DNA of 20,038 bases from a virus, in the IMG/VR virus record IMGVR_UViG_3300049846_000354, positions 1 through 20,038 of that record; one strand, 5' to 3'. Shown here one piece after another: positions 12,219 through 20,038 of this stretch (position 1 is the stretch's first letter; each line of letters begins with the position of its first letter). The position numbers and the translations under genes are program-made. The notes under the pieces were generated by a model. The model did no database searches and was not told where the DNA came from. It was given only the letters and a program-made list of their open reading frames with translations.

Positions 12219-12480
12219 CTAGTTTCTCCCTTGTAGCGGCAAGCTCTTCTTGCATCTCTCGGATTCGCTCGCTTTCTTTGAAAGCCTCTTTAGTGCGCTT
12301 AGCCGTAGTCTCTGCAGCCTTGTTTGATTGTTTAACGATAGCCTTTGCTGTAGCATTCTCGTACCTAGTCTCCTTCCACTCAGCGCCTACAAAGACGCCG
12401 CCCACAAACAGGGCGACGGCTATTCCAATTTTAATGGCGTTGGCTACAAACCACGCCGTGATCTTCGCAGTATCAAACAT
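12118..12480 (-). CDS. Rz-like inner-membrane spanin
   Basis: A 120-residue inner-membrane protein. One N-terminal transmembrane helix (about residues 13-33, ANAIKIGIAVALFVGGVFVG) is followed by a long charged coiled coil (about 37-100, including REMQEELAATREKLDEAI), the standard i-spanin build with a periplasmic C-terminus. It overlaps the Rz1-like gene by 101 bases in another frame, and its ATG overlaps the stop of the preceding gene (ATGA). Sequence identity among spanins is low, so the call rests on architecture and context. Confidence 0.82.
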   Translation of the reverse strand: MFDTAKITAWFVANAIKIGIAVALFVGGVFVGAEWKETRYENATAKAIVKQSNKAAETTAKRTKEAFKESERIREMQEELAATREKLDEAISRANRPPACDLSDDEFVRFNELVKQANGD

Positions 12481-12857
12481 CAGCTGATGCCCTCAGCATA
12501 CCCGTGAGGAGCAGGAACCTCGATGCCAGCATTCCGCATCAGGGCCTCCAGCTTGATGATGTGCAGCTCAAGCCGCTGGTTCTGCATAGCCAGCTTGCGG
12601 CTGTTATCCCTCTCTACTCGAAGTTCCTCTCGGATACTCTTGTAGTCTTCCTCAAGGGAATTCAGTCGCTGTGTCAGCTGGCTGTATAGCGTCTCTTGTG
12701 AAACGGCCAAAGCTTTCTCCGCTGTAGCAATCTTGCCTTGTCCGACAAGCCTCTTAAAGTATAGCCAACCGGCACCGACGCCAGCGACAACGGCACCAAT
12801 AGCGCCTCCAATCTTTCCAACGTTAATACCTAGTTGGTTCAATGCCTCCTGTTCCAT
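12480..12857 (-). CDS. Membrane-anchored coiled-coil protein in the lysis cassette
   Basis: A 125-residue protein with a glycine-rich transmembrane helix at about residues 14-34 (IGGAIGAVVAGVGAGWLYF) and then a coiled coil (about 45-112, including LNSLEEDYKSIREEL). ATG at 12857 is chosen because GAGG sits 8 bases upstream; GTG at 12866 is the alternative. The layout resembles a single-pass holin-like or spanin-like protein, and position just before Rz supports a lysis role, but a virion-associated membrane protein is also possible. No endolysin gene is visible in the window. Confidence 0.65.
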   Translation of the reverse strand: MEQEALNQLGINVGKIGGAIGAVVAGVGAGWLYFKRLVGQGKIATAEKALAVSQETLYSQLTQRLNSLEEDYKSIREELRVERDNSRKLAMQNQRLELHIIKLEALMRNAGIEVPAPHGYAEGIS

Positions 12858-12867
12858 TGCGATCACC

Positions 12868-14169
12868 TCAATTTAGCCTGTCATGACGCTGCATAACTCC
12901 TGCTCTCTGGGAGTTTCTCATAGCCTCGAACGCACCTCTAGCAGCGTCGCCTTGTAGCACGGTTGTAACCGCACCGGAGGTGAATGCACCAGCAGCCCCC
13001 AGGCCTACGCCTGGTCCACCGGCAGAGGCGGAGATTTGCTGGATTTGTGCTGGCGTGTAACCAGCTCTTGCCAGACCAGCGACGCCTTGAGAGGCGTAGA
13101 TAGCACGCGGGTCTTGTGCTCTTTGCACAGCTCTGGCTAGCGCTGCTTGCGCCGCGTCTCTCAGAGCTGGATCGTTGTTGATAGGAATGGTGCCTGCGCC
13201 TCTAGTCCTAGCGGCCATCGCCTCCATGAGTTGATTGATGTTTCCAGTGCCGTTACGGATAGCCTCGATCATTTGGCGATAGGTGTCAGCCGCGCCGATT
13301 CTCTCCATGCCGTTCAGCACAGCCCAGTTACGCAGCTCTCTGGCAACAGGGTTGTCGCTGGTTCTCAGCCAGCCGTCCGGATTGTTCAACATACGGTTAA
13401 GCGCAAAGCGCGAACCGAAGTTCTCAGTGACAGGCAAGCCGCCGAATAGACTACGATCAATCAGACCAGCAGCGATGTTGCCGGGATTCCAGATACCGCC
13501 TTGGATAGCGTCGCCAGGAATCAGGGCGTCAAGAAGGTTACCTCCCCAGCCAGTAGGATTGCGGAGCCAGCCGCCGACGCCTGTGGTAGGTAGACCGCTG
13601 AAGCTGAGGCCGCTACCCGCTCCGCCGGAGCCGACGTTCCACGCGCCCGCGAACTGCGGTGCGGTCAGGCCAAAGCCGAAGCCGGGCTGGCTGTAGCTGG
13701 TGTTAAGGCTGCCACCACCTGTGCTATGCGACGGTGTAGGACCGCCAAGCATCCAGCCGCCTGATCCAACGGGATATAGGTTTCCGCTAGAGCCAGAGCC
13801 TATCGGCGCTTGCGTACCGCCTGTAGGCGGGACACCTCCACCTCCTCCGCCTCCTCCTGGGTTCGACACCCATCCACCGCCTGTACCGCCACCACCGCCC
13901 CCGCCGCCAAAGTTTGGTAGCGGGAAAGGTAGAGCTGGGGCCACAGCAATGGGTCCGAACGGAGAGAGACCAGATCCTCCTAGAGGATTGATTCTCCACT
14001 GATCGTACGCGTTAGACACAGGCGGTAGATAGCCACCCTGTGGTGGGGTAGTGTTATATACGGTATTCGGATTACCGTTGTTCGCTAGAAAAGGAGATGA
14101 TCCCTGCGCTAGCGATTGGGTTCCAATACCCTGTTGTAGGAACTGCTGTCCGCTGAACGGATTACTCAT
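12868..14169 (-). CDS. Glycine-rich low-complexity virion-type protein
   Basis: A 433-residue protein of unrecognised family. The N-terminal half (about 1-200) is low complexity, rich in G, P, S and N, with two runs of eight Gly near residues 88-112, and should be disordered or collagen-like in flexibility. The C-terminal part (about 225-433) is normal, with predicted helices and alanine-rich stretches (ALRDAAQAALARAVQRAQD). Its ATG lies in an ATGAGTAA overlap with the giant protein gene, behind GGAGAG. Placement after the giant virion protein suggests an internal or tail-associated structural protein. No catalytic motif seen. Confidence 0.75.
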   Translation of the reverse strand: MSNPFSGQQFLQQGIGTQSLAQGSSPFLANNGNPNTVYNTTPPQGGYLPPVSNAYDQWRINPLGGSGLSPFGPIAVAPALPFPLPNFGGGGGGGGTGGGWVSNPGGGGGGGGVPPTGGTQAPIGSGSSGNLYPVGSGGWMLGGPTPSHSTGGGSLNTSYSQPGFGFGLTAPQFAGAWNVGSGGAGSGLSFSGLPTTGVGGWLRNPTGWGGNLLDALIPGDAIQGGIWNPGNIAAGLIDRSLFGGLPVTENFGSRFALNRMLNNPDGWLRTSDNPVARELRNWAVLNGMERIGAADTYRQMIEAIRNGTGNINQLMEAMAARTRGAGTIPINNDPALRDAAQAALARAVQRAQDPRAIYASQGVAGLARAGYTPAQIQQISASAGGPGVGLGAAGAFTSGAVTTVLQGDAARGAFEAMRNSQRAGVMQRHDRLN

Positions 14170-17100
14170 TGGTTCTCTCCTTATCTAGTAGTTGCTTCAG
14201 AATCAGTAGCTTGCCTCTTCTCTCCAGCGCTCTCTGTGCTCTCTCTTCCGCAGGCAGGTTCTTGTCTTGTAGCTCGCCCGCCTTGACAATCGAGTCTACG
14301 TTGAGTAGACCAGTACCGACCATGTTCCTGCCTTGCAGCAGCATGGCAATGTCTTGTGCCTGCACCTTGTTGTCACGCATTATTTTCATCGCTTGCTGCG
14401 GCGTGTAGCCGTAGTCCAACATACCGACAAAGACCTCGCGTAGTCTGTCGTACCTTGCAATCTCTCCGTCCCGTAGTTCGTAGAAGCGCTCGATTGCAGC
14501 GTCGTAACCGCGAACATCCAGAGCCTCGTTGATCACGGCACGTCCCTCTCGCTGGTACTTCTCAAGATCGTTGCCGGCCATGAACGCAGCGCGTTCTGGA
14601 TCCGCCGCTTGCAGGCGACCACCTGTGTACAGCAGCAACATAGCCATGACCTTCTCGTTAGCGTCCTGGTCCTTGGTCGGCCAGGCGTTATCGCTATCGA
14701 GAGCATCCAGCATACCCGGAGTCAGGCCGTCGATCACTTGCACGATAGCCTCACCATCCTCGTAGTCCAGTCCAGGCAGTGAATCGATGATGCCCTTCAT
14801 GTAGTTCGTGGCCTGCGGGAACAGACGCTCGATCTTACCCTTCTTGTTCTTCACGTCTTCGTTGTCGCTGAACATGGCGCGTGTCACGTTTGCCATGTCG
14901 GTCAGGATGCGTGGCTTAATCCACAGATCCTTCATGTGCTCAACGATAGCACGTGTCTTGGCACCAGGCTCGTCGTCCGACGCCAGGATACGCAGCATGT
15001 CATTGAATGGACCAAGCGGATCAAAGCGGCTGAGCGTAAAGAACACCGGGTTGTCCTTGTTGTCCTTGCCCAGGTACAGCGAGTGGCCGTAACGGAAGTC
15101 AGGGAACAGGAACTTGGTAGCTGCCTCGATCATACTCTCGTCATCGTCGTCGTTGAAGAATGCCTGCAGTCCACGTGTGAGGAACGCGAGTCCAACGGTA
15201 GCCGCTGTAGCACCAGTCAGGCGGCGACCGCCTTCGATTGCATACAGCATACGACCCTCGTCAGTCTTGGCGTTGACAGCCGCTAGGAAGTCCTTGTACG
15301 CCTGAGCGTACGAGTAAAACACCGAACGGAACACACCCTGCATGTATGGAGCGTACTGTGCCAGAGGCACGCGCTCGACCATCTTGACAATAGGCGCCGC
15401 GCGCTGGAAGGTGATCGTGGTATCCTTTGTCATGTCAGCGGCCATGCGCTCCATCTGCTCCTGAGTCCAGCCGTTACCTTCGGCCTGGTTCAGCTTCTCA
15501 AGGAAGCGCAGTCTGCCAAGGAACACAGCCGGCTTGACCCACGCATCCGACAGCGCAAAGCCTTCCGTGATGGTACCCTTGGCACGGCCAGCAACCTTGC
15601 CGATCTTGTGCAGGACCTTGCGTACGCCGGCTCCTGTCGAATCCTCGTTCATAGCAACGACCAGTTCCTTCAGCATCTTGATCGGAGTAGAGCGCAGTTC
15701 TTGACCGACGGCCGAGTCGAGCAGGCCGTACTTCAGGAACAGCTCCAGGTCAGCGTTACGCTGCAGAGCGTCGAACTCCACACCCGCGATCTTCATGCGG
15801 CCAGGGGTTGCCTGGTCACCGATCATCGCTACAGCGGCGCCGATAGCACGACTCACATCCTGCGGACTGGTCACACCGTTCTGAACCATGATGCCTGCCG
15901 AACCGATCAGGTTGATCCAGGTGTTAGCCACGTCTAGGACGATGTTCATGTACTTGCTGAGGCTCGCTAGGTTACGCACACCAGCCACGGCCTTCATGGA
16001 GCTAGCCTCGACAGCACGATCCACCGAAGCGTGAGACTGCGACAGCGCCGTGCTCAGCGGAGTGAAGATGTCCAGACCGTCGTTGATCGCAGCTGCAATC
16101 GTGGGCTTGACTCGCATACCATTCAGGGGACCCCATTGCTCGCCGGACAGCTCTTCGGTGAAGCTAGCGTACTCATCGCTAGACCTGAACGTCTCGGGCG
16201 ACACGAACCACTTGCCCTCGCCGGACTCGTAGATTTCGCGGAGCATGCGCATACGTGCGGCCAGCTCGCCCTGCTTTGCAAGGGTGATAGCCACGCGGGT
16301 AGCCAGGTCATCAACCTCGCCGAACAGGTTGCGGATATCCTCTGGCACCAGCTCTCGCTTTTGCAGGATGCCGGTGTCTTCCTTGAACCCACGGTAGTAG
16401 GTGATAACGGGGTTACTAGCCTCGTGCATTCCGAGCATACCGTTAACAATCCATTCAGCCTCTCGGCGAATCTTGTCAGGATCCAGGTTCTTGCCAGCCA
16501 CAGCGATGGCATCCTCGGCCGCAGCTCGTAGCGCCTTGCGCTTAGCCACGATACCCTTGATGGTCTTATCCTTCTCGATGCGGTTCTTGAGCGGAGTAAT
16601 GTCACCGACCCACGTCTCGTACAGGTACATCAGCTTGTCCATCTTCTGTGCAGCCAGCATGCCTGGATCAAACACAGCCAGGTCGTTGTTGATCACGAAG
16701 CGCACAGCGCGCTCGTAGATTTCAAACGAATGACGGTAGGACGGCGGCAGCTCCTTGCCCTTCTCCTTCAGCTTCTTGGCGATAGCCCATTCCTTCAGCA
16801 GCTGCTGGTTACGCTTGTCGCCTTCCTTGCCCTGGAACGCGGCATAGGTACGAGTGAAATAGGCGTAGCGATTCTTGATGATCGCCCCGTACTTACGCAG
16901 TTCAGCCTCCGTGAACGGACGCGGATCCTTTGCTCGCTCCTGCACGATGCGCTTGGACATGGCAGCGATGTCATCCAGTGCATCCATGATTGGCTGTAGC
17001 TCAGGGTTAGCTCGCACGAAGCGGGCGATGAGCGCTTCACGTCGAGCTGGGTCATCCACGCGAGCAGCCTGCTCGAACAGGCGGTTGAGCTTCTTGTTGA

Positions 17101-20038
17101 CAGCAGCCTCGGACACGCCCTTGCGCTCCGCGTACTTTGCAACAGCGCCCTGGATACGGTGGTAACTACCTTCCGCCACGTAGGCGATAGATGCCGCCTC
17201 ACTGTCCGCGAGTTCCTTCATGTTACCCAGAGCACGGCCCAGCACACCGAAGCCAGAGAACTGGCCGATGACAGTCTTGAGCGCGTTAGCCCAGTTACCG
17301 TAGTTCAGCGTCATCTTAGCAGACAGGACGGCACGCTCCGTGGCAGCAGCCACAGTACTAGCCACTGGCTTGTCGGCGATAGAGTTGAACCCGTCTAGTA
17401 GCGGCGGCGCTGCCGTGTCTTCGTCGTCTACCTCTTGTTCTTCGTTAGCGTCCCAGGCCTTGGCTGTGCCCTTCAGGCCTAGCTTGGACTTACGTGCCGG
17501 AGGTGGCGTAAAGATACCGTTGCCCCACCACTTGAGTCCTTGCTGAATAGCTTGTAGGTACTGCTCATCTGTGGTGTTGCGATTACCTTGAGTAAGGCGC
17601 GCATCAATCTCGCCCTGTAGATTTGTGTAGGTTTTGAAGGCAGCAGCGTAGGCAGCGTCGTACTTCGCCTTGTGATCGCTGATGTTATCTGCAAGTCGCT
17701 GCATAGTAGCGATACTAGCCGCGACCTCGCTGTTAACGAAGTCATCGTCTAGCCCTTGCAGTACAGTGATCAGCTCCCGCACGTTGTCAGGATCCGTCAT
17801 GTCACCCACAAAGTCTCCTGACAGATAGGCATCAATTTCCTGCAGGTCTTCTGGAGAACCAGCATTCTTTGCGATAGCCATCCGTCCGATTGTAGCAGCC
17901 ATATCATTCATGGCCTTTTGCCAAATCGGGATCTGTCTTTGCGTGCGCAGTAGGTCAGGATCCATGAACATCTCTGGGCTACCGCCGTAAGCAAAGCCCT
18001 CGAATGCCTGGATTGCGTGTTGTAGCTCGTGCAAGATAATGCCAGTGTGTTCAAAGAATCCAGACTTGTTAGGATTTAGATTGATCGTATTGTTCTTGTA
18101 CTCGAACGATCCCTTCGCCTTCATCTTGGGATTCAGGACCAGCTTCATAGTAGCAATCTCAGGATAGCCTTCGGCCAGATAGCCTACGTCAAAGAAGTCG
18201 GACAGCATGAACTCGCCGCTCATGTTGTGCTTGATTTCCTGTAGCTGCTTGATCTTGTTGGCGTCGGACAGGATAGCCTTCTGCTTACCGTCACTAGGAT
18301 CGATGTACGTCAAACCCTTATCCACCTGCTCCTGGAAGCGTGGGTGCTGCGGGCCGATGATCATGTTAAGCGGAACATTAAGCGGCTTAACAGCCTTTGT
18401 GCTCTTGTCAGTTAGTGCTGTCTGCTCCAGCAGCTTCTTGGCTAGATACTCGATATCCTTGACGTTAACGTTGTCACTACCTGTAACAGCGGCAAGTCTT
18501 GTACGCAGAGCAGACACGGCATTACGCGCCAGGGAAGGCAGGCCCTTGCTCTTGTTGGAGAGTGCCTCAGAGATGTAGTACGTAGCAACTTCGTTCTGGT
18601 ACACCCAGTCCTGGACGCGCTTGTTCCTATAGGCGTTAGCCGCACTTCTCGCGCGATCCTTGGCTCGCTTGGCGATAGGGCTGTTGTCCTTCTCGATGGC
18701 AGCAACTAGGCGCTTGTTAGCATCCTGGCCGACAAAGTTGCGGAAGAACGCCTTCAGCTTTACAGGACCGAGGCTGACATCGGTGGCTAGGGTAGCTGTG
18801 TCAGAAAAGTCGGCAGTGTGCTTTGCTTCGTGGGCAGCAACTTCAAGCATCATACCTTCCACGTTGTCTGTGTCTAGCGCTCCTGCGACAAGATACATGC
18901 GGTCGCCGTTGTACTTACCAGCAACGCCAGGCGTAGACTTGCCTGGGATCTGGGACGCATCATCAACGATCACCAGCTTACCGTCCGCGATCAGTTTACC
19001 TAGAGTTGCAGCAGAACGGTTGCTGGTAACCTTTGCACGGATAGCGGCAATCACATCCTCTGCTGTCCTCTTAGGTCTGCTAGGCTCTGCCTCAGCCCAC
19101 CCCTTCGGTGACTGGGAGCTTAGTCCAAAGTTACGGATCTCATCCTCGTCCATGTCCGGCGGACGCTGCGGCTGTTCCGGCTCGCTCGTGATATCGCCCT
19201 GCTCTTCGACCACAGGCTGAGCCACTTCGGCAGGCGCTGCCTTCTTCGGGCGGCCACGCTTCTTGGGCACAGGCGCTGGCTGCTCAACGACCGGAGCCGG
19301 AGCAACTGGGGCTGGAGTAGGAGCAGGAGCTGGTGCTGGTTGCTGCGCTCTGCGCTCGGCAAGAACCATCTCTGCGGTCACGCCGACACGCGCCATCTCC
19401 TGAGCGATAGCGTTACCAGGGTTGGCGGCGGCTTGTCTGCGCAGTTCCTCTGTGCGATAGGATGCTTCAATCTCCGCGTCCTTACGCTCTTCGTCTGTGA
19501 TAGCTTGGTTAGCCTGTTCCTGCTCACGCTGACGGAACGCTTGCTCCTTGGCAGTCTGCTGGGCGATAAGCTCGTCTTGGCGAGCAGCGTCAGCATCAGC
19601 GGCGTCTTGTAGCTCAGCGCCCTGTCTAGTCATGCTGATGTTTCTCATGACGCTCTGGGCAGCCTGCTGACGACGCTGTTCCTCACGGGCAGCAGCTTCG
19701 GCCTTGGCCTGATCGCGCAGTGGCTTGCCGTACTTCTTATCGCCTTCGTCTAGTGCGTTTACGCGCTGGCCGTTTTCGTAAGCAACCTGGAAGATAGAGG
19801 CAGGGCTGGATAGCGCAGCACCGCCAAACATACCGGAGAATGCAGCACGACGTGCATCTTCCCACAGATCTTGCGAGCGCTGGGTAGTGGCGTAGTTAGA
19901 TAGCTCTTCGTTGCCTAGCTGCTGGAACCCTACCTTGACGCCTTCTTGGGCCAGGGTAGTGAGCGCTTCCTCGCCGCCTTCCTTAAGCGATGTGCCGAGA
20001 ATATCGCCGGTCAGTCTGCGGGTCGTAGTCTGCAGCAG
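14162..20038 (-). CDS. Giant polyvalent-type virion/ejection protein (N-terminus beyond window)
   Basis: At least 1,958 residues, open to the right edge, so partial; the Met at 19831 is internal because the frame continues upstream without a stop. From the N-terminal side: a Q/E/A/R-rich coiled coil (about 19750-19400); a Pro-Ala linker (about 19350-19270); an AT-hook-like KKRGRPKK (about 19266-19243); HEAKH (18832-18818) and HELQH in LHELQHAIQAFEGFAYGG (HELQH 18031-18017), both zincin-type HExxH motifs; then a long helical C-terminal half. WVKPAVFLGRLRFLEKLN (around 15540-15480) recalls the LPD38-type end of phage polyvalent proteins. Such proteins are packaged and injected with the DNA. Domain names are from memory; the HELQH part resembles LPD23. 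Confidence 0.85.
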   Translation of the reverse strand: MLQTTTRRLTGDILGTSLKEGGEEALTTLAQEGVKVGFQQLGNEELSNYATTQRSQDLWEDARRAAFSGMFGGAALSSPASIFQVAYENGQRVNALDEGDKKYGKPLRDQAKAEAAAREEQRRQQAAQSVMRNISMTRQGAELQDAADADAARQDELIAQQTAKEQAFRQREQEQANQAITDEERKDAEIEASYRTEELRRQAAANPGNAIAQEMARVGVTAEMVLAERRAQQPAPAPAPTPAPVAPAPVVEQPAPVPKKRGRPKKAAPAEVAQPVVEEQGDITSEPEQPQRPPDMDEDEIRNFGLSSQSPKGWAEAEPSRPKRTAEDVIAAIRAKVTSNRSAATLGKLIADGKLVIVDDASQIPGKSTPGVAGKYNGDRMYLVAGALDTDNVEGMMLEVAAHEAKHTADFSDTATLATDVSLGPVKLKAFFRNFVGQDANKRLVAAIEKDNSPIAKRAKDRARSAANAYRNKRVQDWVYQNEVATYYISEALSNKSKGLPSLARNAVSALRTRLAAVTGSDNVNVKDIEYLAKKLLEQTALTDKSTKAVKPLNVPLNMIIGPQHPRFQEQVDKGLTYIDPSDGKQKAILSDANKIKQLQEIKHNMSGEFMLSDFFDVGYLAEGYPEIATMKLVLNPKMKAKGSFEYKNNTINLNPNKSGFFEHTGIILHELQHAIQAFEGFAYGGSPEMFMDPDLLRTQRQIPIWQKAMNDMAATIGRMAIAKNAGSPEDLQEIDAYLSGDFVGDMTDPDNVRELITVLQGLDDDFVNSEVAASIATMQRLADNISDHKAKYDAAYAAAFKTYTNLQGEIDARLTQGNRNTTDEQYLQAIQQGLKWWGNGIFTPPPARKSKLGLKGTAKAWDANEEQEVDDEDTAAPPLLDGFNSIADKPVASTVAAATERAVLSAKMTLNYGNWANALKTVIGQFSGFGVLGRALGNMKELADSEAASIAYVAEGSYHRIQGAVAKYAERKGVSEAAVNKKLNRLFEQAARVDDPARREALIARFVRANPELQPIMDALDDIAAMSKRIVQERAKDPRPFTEAELRKYGAIIKNRYAYFTRTYAAFQGKEGDKRNQQLLKEWAIAKKLKEKGKELPPSYRHSFEIYERAVRFVINNDLAVFDPGMLAAQKMDKLMYLYETWVGDITPLKNRIEKDKTIKGIVAKRKALRAAAEDAIAVAGKNLDPDKIRREAEWIVNGMLGMHEASNPVITYYRGFKEDTGILQKRELVPEDIRNLFGEVDDLATRVAITLAKQGELAARMRMLREIYESGEGKWFVSPETFRSSDEYASFTEELSGEQWGPLNGMRVKPTIAAAINDGLDIFTPLSTALSQSHASVDRAVEASSMKAVAGVRNLASLSKYMNIVLDVANTWINLIGSAGIMVQNGVTSPQDVSRAIGAAVAMIGDQATPGRMKIAGVEFDALQRNADLELFLKYGLLDSAVGQELRSTPIKMLKELVVAMNEDSTGAGVRKVLHKIGKVAGRAKGTITEGFALSDAWVKPAVFLGRLRFLEKLNQAEGNGWTQEQMERMAADMTKDTTITFQRAAPIVKMVERVPLAQYAPYMQGVFRSVFYSYAQAYKDFLAAVNAKTDEGRMLYAIEGGRRLTGATAATVGLAFLTRGLQAFFNDDDDESMIEAATKFLFPDFRYGHSLYLGKDNKDNPVFFTLSRFDPLGPFNDMLRILASDDEPGAKTRAIVEHMKDLWIKPRILTDMANVTRAMFSDNEDVKNKKGKIERLFPQATNYMKGIIDSLPGLDYEDGEAIVQVIDGLTPGMLDALDSDNAWPTKDQDANEKVMAMLLLYTGGRLQAADPERAAFMAGNDLEKYQREGRAVINEALDVRGYDAAIERFYELRDGEIARYDRLREVFVGMLDYGYTPQQAMKIMRDNKVQAQDIAMLLQGRNMVGTGLLNVDSIVKAGELQDKNLPAEERAQRALERRGKLLILKQLLDKERTNE

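Noticed and set aside
13147-14002. Plus-strand proline-rich frames opposite the glycine-rich gene
   Set aside because: Polyproline runs are the complement of polyglycine codons in the minus-strand gene, which has the operon junction and ribosome binding site.

Overview
The window is a piece of a tailed double-stranded DNA phage genome, most likely a lytic podovirus-type phage of a proteobacterium. The evidence is the family A DNA polymerase, an SSB with an acidic tail, a T7-type endonuclease I, an Rz/Rz1-like spanin pair, densely overlapping ATGA/GTGA/TAATG gene junctions and a very large virion protein. The combination of PolA, class II ribonucleotide reductase and T7-type endonuclease I resembles the SIO1/VpV262 type of podovirus, but I cannot assign a family or host. 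All tRNA genes encode their own CCA.

Layout, + strand (1..11962): three small genes (the first GC-rich and compositionally foreign) lead into a replication and nucleotide module: DNA polymerase (985..2901), SSB (2905..3483), dNMP kinase (3562..4164) and a B12-dependent class II RNR ending at 6085. A perfect-consensus sigma70 promoter (6091..6119) then precedes a small-RNA island (6458..7327) with tRNA-Gly(UCC), a degenerate tRNA-Ala(UGC)-like element, tRNA-Trp, tRNA-Gln(UUG), tRNA-Leu(UAG), tRNA-Pro(UGG) and tRNA-Thr(UGU), interleaved with micro-ORFs. After the tRNAs come a MazG-like pyrophosphohydrolase, three small unknowns, a FEN-type 5'-3' exonuclease, a macro-domain protein, endonuclease I, a DnaQ-fold exonuclease with a zinc ribbon, and an HslV/proteasome-like Ntn hydrolase.

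Layout, - strand (20038..11919): a late block reads leftward: a giant polyvalent-type virion protein running off the window edge, a glycine-rich protein, a membrane-anchored coiled-coil protein, and overlapping Rz-like and Rz1-like spanins. The two transcription units converge and overlap tail-to-tail at 11919..11962, and each appears to carry its terminator inside the last gene of the opposite unit.

How it fits together: polymerase, SSB, FEN and endonuclease I copy and process DNA. RNR, dNMP kinase and MazG supply and clean the dNTP pool. The tRNAs mostly read A-ending codons, matching frequent CTA and related codons. The macro-domain and Ntn-hydrolase genes are candidates for host takeover or counter-defence. 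The best leads for something undescribed are the alanine tRNA-like element that keeps the G3:U70 identity pair but has remodelled D and T arms, the tRNA-Leu without its long variable arm, and the reciprocal embedded terminators.
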